Below are positions 54,353 to 63,672 of a stretch of DNA of 64,000 bases, in pieces. Origin of the DNA: Salegentibacter flavus (GTDB taxonomy: Bacteria; Bacteroidota; Bacteroidia; Flavobacteriales; Flavobacteriaceae); NCBI RefSeq assembly GCF_900115145.1, contig NZ_FOVL01000009.1, positions 44,488-108,487 of the forward strand, in the 5' to 3' direction. The notes below the pieces were generated by a model. That model ran no database searches, was not told where the DNA came from, and was given only the letters and a program-made list of their open reading frames with translations. The first letter of the stretch is position 1. Each line of letters begins with the position of its first letter. The position numbers were made by a program, and so were the translations under genes.

Positions 54353-55828
54353 TTATTCGTGTATTTTTTTCATCGCGGTCATTGCTCTTCTTAGCCTTCC
54401 CCCTACTTTTTCAACAGGATGTTGCCTGATTTCATCATTAACCGCAATTAACTGCTGATTGTCCACTCCGGTATAATCAGTTCCGAAAGAATGGCCTATA
54501 ACCTCTTTTGGCAAGCCGTTTACATAATCTTTAATAAGTGGTTTGGCCGAATGATCAAATAAATAACAACCATATTCAGCGGTGTCTGAAATGATACGGT
54601 TCATCTCATACAATTTCTTCCTGGCTATCGTGTTAGCGATAAGCGGAACTTCATGCAACGACTCGTAATAAGCCGATTCCTCGATAATTCCGGCCTCGAC
54701 CATAGTCTCAAAAGCCAGTTCCACCCCCGATTTTACAAAGGCGGTTAGTAATACTCCTTTATCAAAATATTCCTGCTCGCTAATCTCTTCAGAAGTAGCT
54801 TCGGTTTTCTCAAATGCGGTCTGACCGGTTTCTTCACGCCATTCCAAAAGTTCTTTATCATCGTTGGCCCAGTCCTGCATCATCCTGCTACTGAAAGCTC
54901 CCGAAATGATATCGTCCATATGCTTTCTGAAAAGCGGACGCAGTTTCACCTTTAATTCCTCTGCAATTTCATTGGCTCTTAATTTGGCCGGATTAGAAAG
55001 CCGATCCATCATATTGGTGATCCCTCCGTGTTTTAAAGCTTCAGTTATGGTTTCCCAGCCATACTGAATTAGTCTTGCGGCATATTCCGGTTCAACTCCA
55101 TCAGCCACCATCTTATCGAAACTCAAAATAGATCCTGTTTGCAATACGCCACAAAGAATGGTTTGCTCTCCCATAAGGTCCGATTTCACTTCAGCAACAA
55201 AAGAAGATTCCAACACTCCTGCCCTGTCCCCACCTGTCGCTACAGCATAGGCTTTAGCCCATTTCAGCCCTTTTCCGGCAGGGTCGTTTTCCGGATGCAC
55301 CGCGATAAGGGTTGGCACCCCAAATCCGCGTTTGTATTCCTCCCGAACCTCAGTTCCGGGGCATTTGGGAGCGACCATAATTACGGTGATATCTTCCCGG
55401 ATTTTCATCCCTTCTTCCACGATATTAAATCCGTGAGAATAGGAAAGCACCGCATCTTTCTTAATATGAGGCTGAATAGCTTTTATTACTGAAGTATGTT
55501 GTTTATCTGGTGTTAGGTTGATTACCAGGTCGGCCTGGGGAATAAGCTCCTCATAGGTACCCACTTTGAAACCGTTTTCTGAAGCGTTTTTATAAGATTG
55601 GCGCTTTTCCTTAATAGCTCCTTCTCTCAAAGCATAGGAAATGTCCAGACCGCTATCACGCATATTCAGGCCCTGATTCAGGCCCTGGGCTCCACAGCCA
55701 ACAATTACTATTTTTTTGTCTTTTAAGGCAGCTACACCATCTTTGAATTCTTCGCTTTGCATAAAACGGCAGGTCCCTAACTGGGCCAGTTGTTCTCTTA
55801 ATGGCAAGCTGTTAAAATAGTTTGTCAT
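54353..55828 (-). CDS. ilvC: Ketol-acid reductoisomerase, class II
   Basis: The protein has 491 residues, the long class II form with a duplicated knotted domain. It isomerises and reduces acetolactate or acetohydroxybutyrate. The coenzyme fold is [20 protein letters not shown], and the later [18 protein letters not shown] holds the phosphate-binding basic and Ser residues, so NADPH is expected. [37 protein letters not shown] and the C-terminal [19 protein letters not shown] are diagnostic. It lies between ilvN (9 bp) and ilvA (1 bp). Confidence 0.97.
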   Translation of the reverse strand: MTNYFNSLPLREQLAQLGTCRFMQSEEFKDGVAALKDKKIVIVGCGAQGLNQGLNMRDSGLDISYALREGAIKEKRQSYKNASENGFKVGTYEELIPQADLVINLTPDKQHTSVIKAIQPHIKKDAVLSYSHGFNIVEEGMKIREDITVIMVAPKCPGTEVREEYKRGFGVPTLIAVHPENDPAGKGLKWAKAYAVATGGDRAGVLESSFVAEVKSDLMGEQTILCGVLQTGSILSFDKMVADGVEPEYAARLIQYGWETITEALKHGGITNMMDRLSNPAKLRANEIAEELKVKLRPLFRKHMDDIISGAFSSRMMQDWANDDKELLEWREETGQTAFEKTEATSEEISEQEYFDKGVLLTAFVKSGVELAFETMVEAGIIEESAYYESLHEVPLIANTIARKKLYEMNRIISDTAEYGCYLFDHSAKPLIKDYVNGLPKEVIGHSFGTDYTGVDNQQLIAVNDEIRQHPVEKVGGRLRRAMTAMKKIHE

Positions 55829-55837
55829 AACTTCTAA

Positions 55838-56368
55838 TTAATTGGTTGTATTAAATTGTTCTAATAAATTTGAGATCTGCATCTCTTCCTTGGTCACCGC
55901 AATTGTACCCGAGCGCACAAACTGCATCAACCCGTATGGTTTTAATTTTTCGTAAAGACTGTCGGTCTCACTGCGCTTTCCTGTTTTTTCTATCACAAAG
56001 AATTTGGGAGTTACCGTCACGATTCGTGCATTGGTTCCTTTTATAAAATCCTGAATACTGAGATCGCCTACAAATTCTGATGAATTTACCTTGTAAAGCG
56101 CGGTTTCCTGGAAGATCATCTCTTCATCGGTATGATAAAAAGCTTTGATCACTTCTATTTGTTTTTCGATTTGCTTAACGACTTTCTGCACCTGTTCCTC
56201 ATTCACCTGCACTACGATGATGAAGCGCATCACGCCTTCCACTTCGCTTTTTGACACGGTAACGCTTTCTATGTTGATGTGTCTTTTCAGAAAGATCGCA
56301 GCGATACGGCTTAACAGCCCCACATTGTTTTCGGTATAGATCGAAACTGTATAATTTTTCTTTTCCAT
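55838..56368 (-). CDS. ilvN: Acetolactate synthase small subunit
   Basis: The protein has 176 residues counted from the ATG at 56368 (MEKKNYTVSIYTENNVGLLS), which overlaps the ilvB stop by one base; an in-frame ATG at 56392 inside ilvB is unlikely. An N-terminal ACT domain (SRIAAIFLKRHINIESVTVS) is followed by the small-subunit C-terminal domain (IVTVTPKFFVIEKTGKRSET). It confers valine feedback control on the large subunit. Translational coupling with ilvB would give matched amounts. It is also known as ilvH in some genomes. Confidence 0.95.
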   Translation of the reverse strand: MEKKNYTVSIYTENNVGLLSRIAAIFLKRHINIESVTVSKSEVEGVMRFIIVVQVNEEQVQKVVKQIEKQIEVIKAFYHTDEEMIFQETALYKVNSSEFVGDLSIQDFIKGTNARIVTVTPKFFVIEKTGKRSETDSLYEKLKPYGLMQFVRSGTIAVTKEEMQISNLLEQFNTTN

Positions 56369-58101
56369 TACTCCAATAATATTTCTGAACATGCCGCCCC
56401 GGTAGGAACCATAGGGAATACATTTTCTTCCTGTTCAACTTTTACTTCAAGGAAATAAGCTTCTTTAGATTCCATCATTTCCTTCACTGCATCTGCCAGT
56501 TGAGCCCTCTCAGTCACCTGGTTAGCTTTTATATGATAGCCTTTGGCAATGGTTACAAAATCAGGGTTTACCATTTCTGTGGAGGCATAGCGCTTATCAA
56601 AGAAGAGCTGTTGCCATTGGCGCACCATCCCGAGGAAACCATTGTTAAGGATTACGATCTTCACCGGAACTTTTGTCTGAAAAATTGTTCCCAACTCCTG
56701 AATGGTCATTTGGTACCCACCGTCTCCTATGACAGCCACCACTTCCCTGTGCGGAACACCCATTTTAGCACCAATAGCAGCCGGAAGCGCAAATCCCATA
56801 GTTCCCAATCCGCCGGAAGTCACCTTGCTGCGTGTTTGATTGAATTTCGAATACCTGCAGGCCACCATCTGGTGTTGCCCTACATCTGAAACTATTACCG
56901 CATCGCCTTTAGAACAGGTATTGATCTCATCGATCACCTCTGCCATTCCAATTTTTCCGCGTTCAGCATTAAGGTCGTTTTTAATGATCTTATCAAACTC
57001 TATCTTATAAAGATCTTTGAATTCCTGATGCCAGGTCTTGTGCTCTTTCTCCTCCACAAGGTCAAGCAGCAAGGCCAGGGTTTTATTCACATTTCCTAAA
57101 ACAGGGATATCGGCTTTTACATTTTTATCGATTTCGGCCGGGTCTATTTCACAATGGATCACCTTGGCCTGTTTCGCATATTTCTCAAGATTTCCGGTCA
57201 CCCGGTCATCGAAGCGCATACCGATTGCGATAAGCACATCGCATTCATTGGTAAGCATATTCGGGGCGTAATTTCCGTGCATCCCAACCATTCCCACATT
57301 TAGAGGATGGTCGGTAGGCAGGGCCGAAAGTCCCAGAATAGTCCAGGCAGCCGGGATGCCGGTTTTTTCCACGAGTTGCTTCAGCAATTTTTCTGCACCT
57401 CCCAAAATAACCCCCTGCCCGAAGACGATAAAGGGTTTTTTAGCCGAGTTGATCGCTTCCGCAGCATTTTCAAGCTGTGGCATACTAATCTCTGGTTCGG
57501 GTTTATAACTTCTGATTCCCGAACACTTTTTATAATTGAATTCCAGCGAAGCGAACTGTGCATCTTTAGTGATATCGATCAACACCGGCCCGGGTCTTCC
57601 CGACCTGGCGATATAGAAAGCCCTGGCTATGATCTCAGGGATCTCTTCGGCTTTAGTGATCTGGTAATTCCACTTTGTAACTGGTGTTGAAATTCCCACA
57701 ATATCGGTTTCCTGAAAAGCGTCACTTCCCAGCAAATGTGAGCCCACCTGCCCAGTGATACATACCAATGGAGTAGAATCTATCTGGGCATCGGCAATTC
57801 CGGTGACCAGGTTAGTAGCTCCGGGGCCCGATGTGGCCACTGCCACTCCAACTTTCCCCGTTACCCTGGCATAACCCTGAGCCGCGTGCGCAGCGCCCTG
57901 TTCATGACGCGTGAGGACATGGTGAATCTCTTTCTGGTACTTGTACAATTCGTCATAAACAGGCATTATTGCCCCTCCCGGGTACCCGTAAATGGTTTCC
58001 ACTCCCTCTTCCAATAAACACTTTATCACGGCTTCAGCTCCTGAAACCGTTGTCGTGGCAGGGGTGGCAAGCTTTTCGAAACTAGCTGTCTTTACTTCCA
58101 T
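56368..58101 (-). CDS. ilvB: Acetolactate synthase large subunit
   Basis: The protein has 577 residues, dependent on thiamine diphosphate and FAD. It makes acetolactate or acetohydroxybutyrate. The N-terminal TIYGYPGGAIMPVYDELYKY has the catalytic-domain start; the TPP glutamate is in VLTRHEQGAAHAAQGYARVT; the FAD region is WTILGLSALPTDHPLNVGMV; the TPP-metal motif is GDGGYQMTIQELGTIF...ILNNGFLGMVRQWQ. The product feeds IlvC. It starts 11 bp after ilvD. Confidence 0.97.
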   Translation of the reverse strand: MEVKTASFEKLATPATTTVSGAEAVIKCLLEEGVETIYGYPGGAIMPVYDELYKYQKEIHHVLTRHEQGAAHAAQGYARVTGKVGVAVATSGPGATNLVTGIADAQIDSTPLVCITGQVGSHLLGSDAFQETDIVGISTPVTKWNYQITKAEEIPEIIARAFYIARSGRPGPVLIDITKDAQFASLEFNYKKCSGIRSYKPEPEISMPQLENAAEAINSAKKPFIVFGQGVILGGAEKLLKQLVEKTGIPAAWTILGLSALPTDHPLNVGMVGMHGNYAPNMLTNECDVLIAIGMRFDDRVTGNLEKYAKQAKVIHCEIDPAEIDKNVKADIPVLGNVNKTLALLLDLVEEKEHKTWHQEFKDLYKIEFDKIIKNDLNAERGKIGMAEVIDEINTCSKGDAVIVSDVGQHQMVACRYSKFNQTRSKVTSGGLGTMGFALPAAIGAKMGVPHREVVAVIGDGGYQMTIQELGTIFQTKVPVKIVILNNGFLGMVRQWQQLFFDKRYASTEMVNPDFVTIAKGYHIKANQVTERAQLADAVKEMMESKEAYFLEVKVEQEENVFPMVPTGAACSEILLE

Positions 58102-58112
58102 AATTCACCTTA

Positions 58113-59786
58113 TTAAAATTCATCGGTTACACAACCTTGTGAGGCCGAGGCAACCGTTCTTGCATATTTGTAAAGCACCCCTTTGCTGAATTTAAGCGCG
58201 GGAGCTTTCCAGTTTTTCTTTCTTTTTTCTATTTCTTCATCGCTTAAAGCGACTTCAATCCTGTTGGTTTCGGCATTGATGGTGATCTGGTCTCCATCCT
58301 TCAGAAAAGCGATGAGTCCGCCTTCCTGGGCTTCGGGAGTGATGTGGCCTACCACAAACCCGTGGGTCCCGCCTGAAAATCTTCCGTCGGTGATTAAAGC
58401 CACGTCTTTCCCGAGTTTTGCACCCATTATGGCTGAAGTTGGTTTAAGCATCTCAGGCATCCCGGGCCCGCCTTTCGGACCTTCGTATCTTATTACCACT
58501 ACATCGCCTTTCTTTACCTTTCCTTCGGAAATCCCATCGTTCGCGGCATATTCTGAATCGAATACCCTGGCCTTCCCGGTGAATTCCAGACCTTCCTTGC
58601 CGGTGATCTTGGCCACCGAACCTTCTTCTGCCAGATTTCCGTAGAGAACACGAATATGTCCGGTCTTCTTGATAGGATGCTCCAAATCCCGGATCACATC
58701 CTGCCCGGCTTCCAGATCCGGAACTTCAGCCAGATTTTCAGCTAATGTTTTTCCGGTTACGGTTAAACAGTCGCCGTGCAGCATTCCGTTTTGCAGCATA
58801 TATTTTAAAACCGCAGGAATTCCGCCTATTCTGTGAACATCTTCCATCGCATATTTGCCGCTAGGCTTGAGATCGGCCAGGAAAGGTGTGCTGTCGCAGA
58901 TCCGTTGAAATTCATTCAGACTAAAATCCACTTCAGCCGATTTGGCGATAGCCAGGAAATGCAGCACCGCATTGGTGGACCCACCAAGAACGGTAAGCAG
59001 CCTGATAGCATTCTCCAGAGATTTTTTAGTAACTATATCGCGGGGTTTTACATCTTTTTCAAGAAGCAAACGCATCGCTTTTCCTGCTTCAATGCTTTCG
59101 GTTTTTTTCAGTTCATTCGTGGCCGGATTTGAGGAATTATAAGGCAAAGACATTCCTAAAGCTTCAATAGCAGAAGCCATAGTATTCGCCGTGTACATCC
59201 CGCCACAGGCTCCGGCACCGGGGCAGGCTTTTTCAATGATACTTTCGTATTCCTCCTTATCGATATCGCCGGCAGTCTTTGCGCCCCAGGCTTCGAAAGC
59301 AGAAACCACGTCCAGTTTCTTCCCGTTATGGCAGCCGGAAGCAATAGTACCACCGTAAACCAAAATTGCCGGACGATTAATGCGCAGCATTGCCATTAAG
59401 GCGCCGGGCATATTTTTATCGCAACCAACAACCGTAACCATCCCGTCGTAAGACATGGCATGCACCACGGTTTCCATAGAATCGGCTATAATATCGCGAG
59501 AAGGCAGAGAATATCTCATCCCCGGGGTTCCCATAGAAATGCCGTCGCTTACGCCAATGGTATTGAAAATAAGACCAACCAGTTCTGCTTCTGTACAGCC
59601 CTGTTTTACCAGTTTTGCCAGATCATTAAGGTGCATATTACAGGGGTTGCCCTCGTAACCGGTACTGGCGATCCCTACAAACGGCTTTTTAAAATCTTCT
59701 TTGGTAAGACCAATTGCGTGCAACATAGCCTGAGAAGCCGGTTGCGAATCGCTTTGTGTTAAAACTTTACTGAATTTATTAGGCAT
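58113..59786 (-). CDS. ilvD: Dihydroxy-acid dehydratase
   Basis: The protein has 557 residues, an iron-sulfur dehydratase. It converts dihydroxyisovalerate to 2-oxoisovalerate (valine, leucine and pantothenate precursor). Cluster cysteines are in [28 protein letters not shown] and [20 protein letters not shown]. The C-terminal [20 protein letters not shown] is a family signature. It is the first gene of ilvD-ilvB-ilvN-ilvC-ilvA; the 834-bp region upstream holds a possible attenuator hairpin and repeats. Confidence 0.97.
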   Translation of the reverse strand: MPNKFSKVLTQSDSQPASQAMLHAIGLTKEDFKKPFVGIASTGYEGNPCNMHLNDLAKLVKQGCTEAELVGLIFNTIGVSDGISMGTPGMRYSLPSRDIIADSMETVVHAMSYDGMVTVVGCDKNMPGALMAMLRINRPAILVYGGTIASGCHNGKKLDVVSAFEAWGAKTAGDIDKEEYESIIEKACPGAGACGGMYTANTMASAIEALGMSLPYNSSNPATNELKKTESIEAGKAMRLLLEKDVKPRDIVTKKSLENAIRLLTVLGGSTNAVLHFLAIAKSAEVDFSLNEFQRICDSTPFLADLKPSGKYAMEDVHRIGGIPAVLKYMLQNGMLHGDCLTVTGKTLAENLAEVPDLEAGQDVIRDLEHPIKKTGHIRVLYGNLAEEGSVAKITGKEGLEFTGKARVFDSEYAANDGISEGKVKKGDVVVIRYEGPKGGPGMPEMLKPTSAIMGAKLGKDVALITDGRFSGGTHGFVVGHITPEAQEGGLIAFLKDGDQITINAETNRIEVALSDEEIEKRKKNWKAPALKFSKGVLYKYARTVASASQGCVTDEF

Positions 59787-60100
59787 TGCTTTTTTCTTCT
59801 TTCTCTTATGAAAGATTAAAAGTAGCCTGATAAGATTTTGACCTGAACATCTAAGCCATTGCTTAATTACTTTCAGAGCCTTTTAAATACAACTAAATAC
59901 CTGATATTCAATAATTTGTCCGCAATAAAATTACGATAGCTGAAAATATAGTTTTTGGAGATGCAATTCTTCCCTGAAATTCCCTGGTAAAGCAGCAGGA
60001 ACAGGGCTTTTAGGAGATTCTTATTTCTATGAGTTTATTCTGAAAAAAGAGGGTTTTTAAAGGGAATAATTAAGAATTCAATAATGAGGTTTTCCTTTGG
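59787..60100 (-). promoter_or_regulatory. Leader region of the ilv operon
   Basis: No gene here. On the minus strand AAAAGGCTCTGA (complement of 59873-59884) and TCAGGCTACTTTT (complement of 59818-59830) can form a bulged stem ending in four T, about 30 nt before ilvD: a possible attenuator. Upstream, codons read AIVILLR just before a stop at 59908, but without an ATG, GTG or TTG start. No TAnnTTTG box is found. Confidence 0.35.
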
Positions 60101-60167
60101 AAATTCATAAGAAAAATTAAAAGGCCCACACTCCTAACAAAAGATCGCTGCACTTCGTTGCTCTACA

Positions 60168-60562
60168 CTCGCGATGATGTGTTCAGTAGGCGAACGTCAT
60201 TGCGAGACCCCTGATAAAAAATTATCTAGCGTATGATGATGAAGTGTTGCCAGCCTGGCGAGTTTAAACTCCGTTTGTGAGTGTAGCAAATCAGCAGCGT
60301 AAATAATTTATGAAGCCCTGGAAAAAATTTAGCTGCTGATTTGCGGTTTTTTGGCCTTGTTGCCAAAAAAACACCTCCACATAGGACGCCTTTTTTTGTT
60401 TCGTTTTTTGGGCGAGCAAAAAATGAAAATGGGAATTTCTAAACCAAGCGTCATTGCGAGGAGGCGGTAGCCGACGAGGCAATCGGTTTTTGATTACCTA
60501 TTTCTATTCTGGATTTTCACTTAAAACGAAAGTTTGCCACGGCCTGCGGACTCGCAATGACG
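60168..60562. repeat. Cluster of CGTCATTGCGAG-type repeats and a 13-bp inverted repeat
   Basis: CGTCATTGCGAG occurs at 60195-60206 and 60449-60460 and inverted (CTCGCAATGACG) at 60551-60562, with a decayed copy at 60168-60179. Between them GCAAATCAGCAGC (60286-60298) pairs with GCTGCTGATTTGC (60332-60344). The 60449-60562 unit has inverted ends and looks like one palindromic element. No gene is credible in 60100-60620. Confidence 0.7.
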
Positions 60563-60620
60563 TTAATATAAACTCCTCACTGCCACTGCCCACCGCCCAC
60601 TGGAAACTGCCAACTGAAAC

Positions 60621-62150
60621 CTACTTTTTCTTCTTCAGCGAATACAGATCCTTCCGGCGGTCTTTCATATTTCTCACACTTCCGAAGTTATGAAGTTCTT
60701 TAAGCAAGTCCAGATCTACGTCTACCAGCAAGGTGCTTTCGGTGTTTGGCGTGGCTTCAGCCTTGATCCCGTTTACCGGGAAGGCAAAATCTGATGGCGT
60801 TAACACCGCGCTTTGGGCATATTGAATATCCATATTGTTCACCTTGGGTAAATTCCCCACCGAGCCGGCTATAGCCACGTAACATTCGTTTTCCACTGCT
60901 CTGGCCTGGGCGCAGATCTTTACGCGGGAATATCCGTTTTGGGTATCGGTCATAAAGGGTACAAAGAGAATATTCATCCCTTCTTCGGCAAGTATTCTTG
61001 ATACCTCGGGGAATTCTATGTCATAACAGATCAAAACCCCAACTTTTCCACAATCGGTATCGAAGGTTTGTAGTTTTGAACCGCCTTTCATCCCCCAGGC
61101 AGTTTCTTCGGCCGGAGTGATATGCAGCTTTTCGTAGCGCTCGTAAGTCCCGTCACGGCGACACAGAAAGCCTACATTATACATATGCTCCCCGATTACC
61201 ATTGGCATACTTCCGGTGACGATATTGATATTATAGGTGATCGCGAAATCCTGGAATGTTTCCAGCAGGCGTTCGGTATAGGTTGAAAGTCCGCGGATGG
61301 CTTCTGGTTCATTCAAATGATTGAACTCTGCCATAAGCGGCGCGTTGAAAAGTTCAGGAAAAAGGATGAAATCGCTCTGGTAGTCGCTAACCGCGTCTAC
61401 AAAAAATTCTATCTGGGAAACCAGCGATTCATAATCCCGGAAAAGCCGCATCTGCCATTGTACCAACCCAAGCCTAACCACCGTTTTTGGCGTATCAATA
61501 AGCTTTTTGGTTTTGGTGTAGTAGATATTATTCCACTCCATCAACACGGCGTATTCCTTGCTTTCGGCATCGCCTGGCAGGTAACCTTTGATCACCTTTT
61601 TTACGTGAAAATCGTTGGAAAGCTGAAAAGATAAAACAGGATCGTGGATCTCCTGCAACTTTACTTTTTCAATATATTTCTTCGGAGTAAGTTCCTTCGC
61701 GTATTTGGCGTAATTGGGGATCCTTCCCCCAAAGGCGATAGATTTGAGATTCAGCTGTTCGCAAAGTTCCTTTCGGGCTTCATACAAACGCCGGCCCAAA
61801 CGCATTCCGCGATATTCGGGATGAATAAAAACGTCTATTCCATAGAGCACATCGCCATTACTGGTGTGGGTAGAGAAATTCTCACCGCCGATGATCTCCT
61901 CGTAGGTATGGTTCTCGTCGAATTTCTTGGAGTCTATGATAATCGCCAAAGCGCAACCCGCGATCTTATTATCGATCTCGATACAAAACTGCCCCTCGGG
62001 AAACTTGTTCACAAGATTCCTGATCTCATCCTTGCTCCAATATTCCTCGGGCATCTTTTGATAACTTTTTATCATAGAGACCTTGAGTTCCTGGTAATCT
62101 TTTAATCTAAGATTTCGGAGGTCTATTTTGGGCGTTTCGTTCACGATCAT
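60621..62150 (-). CDS. GNAT acetyltransferase fused to carbon-nitrogen hydrolase
   Basis: The protein has 509 residues. About 1-215 is a GNAT domain (DVFIHPEYRGMRLGRRLYEA holds the acyl-CoA loop). About 225-500 is a nitrilase-superfamily hydrolase with the Glu-Lys-Cys triad: Glu in FILFPELFNAP, Lys in YEKLHITPAEE, Cys in VGVLICYDIEFPE. This fusion is known in Bacteroidota and other phyla; the amide substrate is not established. It is cytoplasmic. It has its own likely promoter box and is separate from the two-component genes downstream of the window's edge side. Confidence 0.92.
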   Translation of the reverse strand: MIVNETPKIDLRNLRLKDYQELKVSMIKSYQKMPEEYWSKDEIRNLVNKFPEGQFCIEIDNKIAGCALAIIIDSKKFDENHTYEEIIGGENFSTHTSNGDVLYGIDVFIHPEYRGMRLGRRLYEARKELCEQLNLKSIAFGGRIPNYAKYAKELTPKKYIEKVKLQEIHDPVLSFQLSNDFHVKKVIKGYLPGDAESKEYAVLMEWNNIYYTKTKKLIDTPKTVVRLGLVQWQMRLFRDYESLVSQIEFFVDAVSDYQSDFILFPELFNAPLMAEFNHLNEPEAIRGLSTYTERLLETFQDFAITYNINIVTGSMPMVIGEHMYNVGFLCRRDGTYERYEKLHITPAEETAWGMKGGSKLQTFDTDCGKVGVLICYDIEFPEVSRILAEEGMNILFVPFMTDTQNGYSRVKICAQARAVENECYVAIAGSVGNLPKVNNMDIQYAQSAVLTPSDFAFPVNGIKAEATPNTESTLLVDVDLDLLKELHNFGSVRNMKDRRKDLYSLKKKK

Positions 62151-62166
62151 AAGGTTTTACAGCCTG

Positions 62167-62174
62167 CGAAGATA
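62167..62174 (-). promoter_or_regulatory. Probable -7 box (TATCTTCG) of the GNAT-nitrilase gene
   Basis: Minus-strand TATCTTCG has one mismatch to TAnnTTTG and ends 16 nt before the ATG, the same spacing as for uvrA and the S1-domain gene. Confidence 0.4.
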
Positions 62175-62254
62175 CTGCGGAAATTAATGCTTTGAAAGCG
62201 CTAATTCTTAAAGAAGATTAAAATATTAAAAAGCTTCGTCTGGATCTGAACTTT

Positions 62255-62887
62255 TTATAGCAGGTATATTTTATGCTTTATAGCAAAAAGTACAAGGCCA
62301 ATCCGGCTGCGCACGTTGAGTTTATTGAAAAGACTTTCGCGGTAACCGTCTATGGTTTTCGGACTTAAATTCATCTTTGCTGCCACTTGTTTATAAGTCA
62401 TTTCAGTACAAGCCAGGCTAAGGAATTCCACCTCCCGTGCACTAAGATTTTCAAAGGGTTTAGCTTTGCCCTGATTCTCTATAGCTTCAGAAACGGCATC
62501 GGTATAATAGTAACCTTCGTAGATCACTTGCTTCAGCGCGTAACGGAATTCATCGGGGTCTATATCTTTCAGCAAATATCCTCGGCAGCCAAGTTTCACC
62601 ATTCTGAAGATGGTTTCCTCATCGTCTTCCATCGTTAATGCCAGCACTTTTTGGTCTGGATAATTTTCCTTGAGCCAGGCCATTGTTGAAGGCCCATCCA
62701 TAACCGGCATTTTAATATCCAGAAGTACGATATCGGGTTTTGGGCGGTTAGCACCAAAGAACTCCACGAGTTCCTGCCCATTTTTATAAAGCCCGGAAAC
62801 TTCGAACTCCTCAAAGGAATTTACCAGGTTTTGTAAAGATTTTGCAAACAGATTGTGATCATCAACAATAGCGACCGTGTTACTCAT
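62255..62887 (-). CDS. NarL/FixJ-type response regulator
   Basis: The protein has 210 residues counted from the ATG at 62887 (MSNTVAIVDDHNLFAKSLQN); the longer frame to 62929 lies inside the kinase gene. Receiver domain: acidic pair in IVDDH, phospho-Asp in DIVLLDIKMPVMDG, Thr in LALTMEDDEE, Lys in YLLKDIDPDEF. The LuxR-type helix-turn-helix begins LSAREVEFLSLACTEMTYKQ and has NLSPKTIDGYRESLF. It starts 2 bp after the kinase stop, a cognate pair. Target genes are unknown. Confidence 0.93.
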   Translation of the reverse strand: MSNTVAIVDDHNLFAKSLQNLVNSFEEFEVSGLYKNGQELVEFFGANRPKPDIVLLDIKMPVMDGPSTMAWLKENYPDQKVLALTMEDDEETIFRMVKLGCRGYLLKDIDPDEFRYALKQVIYEGYYYTDAVSEAIENQGKAKPFENLSAREVEFLSLACTEMTYKQVAAKMNLSPKTIDGYRESLFNKLNVRSRIGLVLFAIKHKIYLL

Positions 62888-62889
62888 AA

Positions 62890-63672
62890 TTATTCTTGCC
62901 CCTTGGTTGGATAGACCAAATATAAGCAAGTTCCCGCACCTGGTGAAGAATCGAGCGAAAACTTAGTGTTTACCAGTATTGCCCTGCTTTCCATATTAAA
63001 GAGTCCGGAGTTCTTCGCGATGCTTTCCTTATCGAATCCCTTCCCGTTATCACAGGCTTTAATACTTATCTCTTCAGGACCATAAGCAATAGAAACATCC
63101 AGTTTTGAAGCCTGCGCATGTTTTATAACGTTGGAAAAGAATTCCTGGAGTATTCTGAATAAAATAATACTGTGTTGCTGTGGAATCTCCTGTTTTTCCC
63201 CTGAAACTTCCAGGCTGGTTTCAATTACGCTCATCCGCTGAAACCTTTCCAGTTCATTTTCTACGGAAGTGTCTAAACCGGCATAGCCAATCACCTGATT
63301 GTTCAGGGATTTTGAAAGCGAACGCACCTCCTGAAGCGAATTGGCGACGGTTTCTTTAATTTCCAGGGCTGAAGCTTTCTCGGTTTCCGGGAGGTTTTTG
63401 GAAAAAATATTCAGCTGCATATTGGCAACTGAAAGCAACTGACCAATATTATCGTGTAATTCCCAGCCTACGTTCTTCAAGGTTTGTTCCTGCATTTCTA
63501 TACGCGAGCTGGCAATTTCCCGTTCAAAACGCTGTTCAGTTTCAAATTGCTCCTGCAGCATTTTGTTTTTTCGTCTTTGGTACACCACAAAGAATACGAT
63601 CACAAAGGCTGTAAGCAAAAGGATGACTACTATAAAGTAGACTATGAGTAAGAGTTCTTCTTTAGAGAGCAT
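62890..63672 (-). CDS. NarX-type sensor histidine kinase, short
   Basis: The protein has 260 residues. One N-terminal membrane helix (LLLIVYFIVVILLLTAFVIV) is followed by a coiled-coil. Then comes the HisKA_3 dimerisation domain with phospho-acceptor His in VGWELHDNIGQLLSVANMQL and an HATPase domain (ACDNGKGFDKESIAKNSGLF, then SSPGAGTCLYLVYP). There is no periplasmic sensor domain; sensing may come from the adjacent membrane protein, whose gene overlaps by 11 bp. It is the partner of the response regulator 2 bp downstream. Confidence 0.92.
   Translation of the reverse strand: MLSKEELLLIVYFIVVILLLTAFVIVFFVVYQRRKNKMLQEQFETEQRFEREIASSRIEMQEQTLKNVGWELHDNIGQLLSVANMQLNIFSKNLPETEKASALEIKETVANSLQEVRSLSKSLNNQVIGYAGLDTSVENELERFQRMSVIETSLEVSGEKQEIPQQHSIILFRILQEFFSNVIKHAQASKLDVSIAYGPEEISIKACDNGKGFDKESIAKNSGLFNMESRAILVNTKFSLDSSPGAGTCLYLVYPTKGQE

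Noticed and set aside
60291..60482. 63-codon minus-strand frame upstream of ilvD
   Set aside because: It spans the inverted repeat and the CGTCATTGCGAG repeat; composition follows the repeats.
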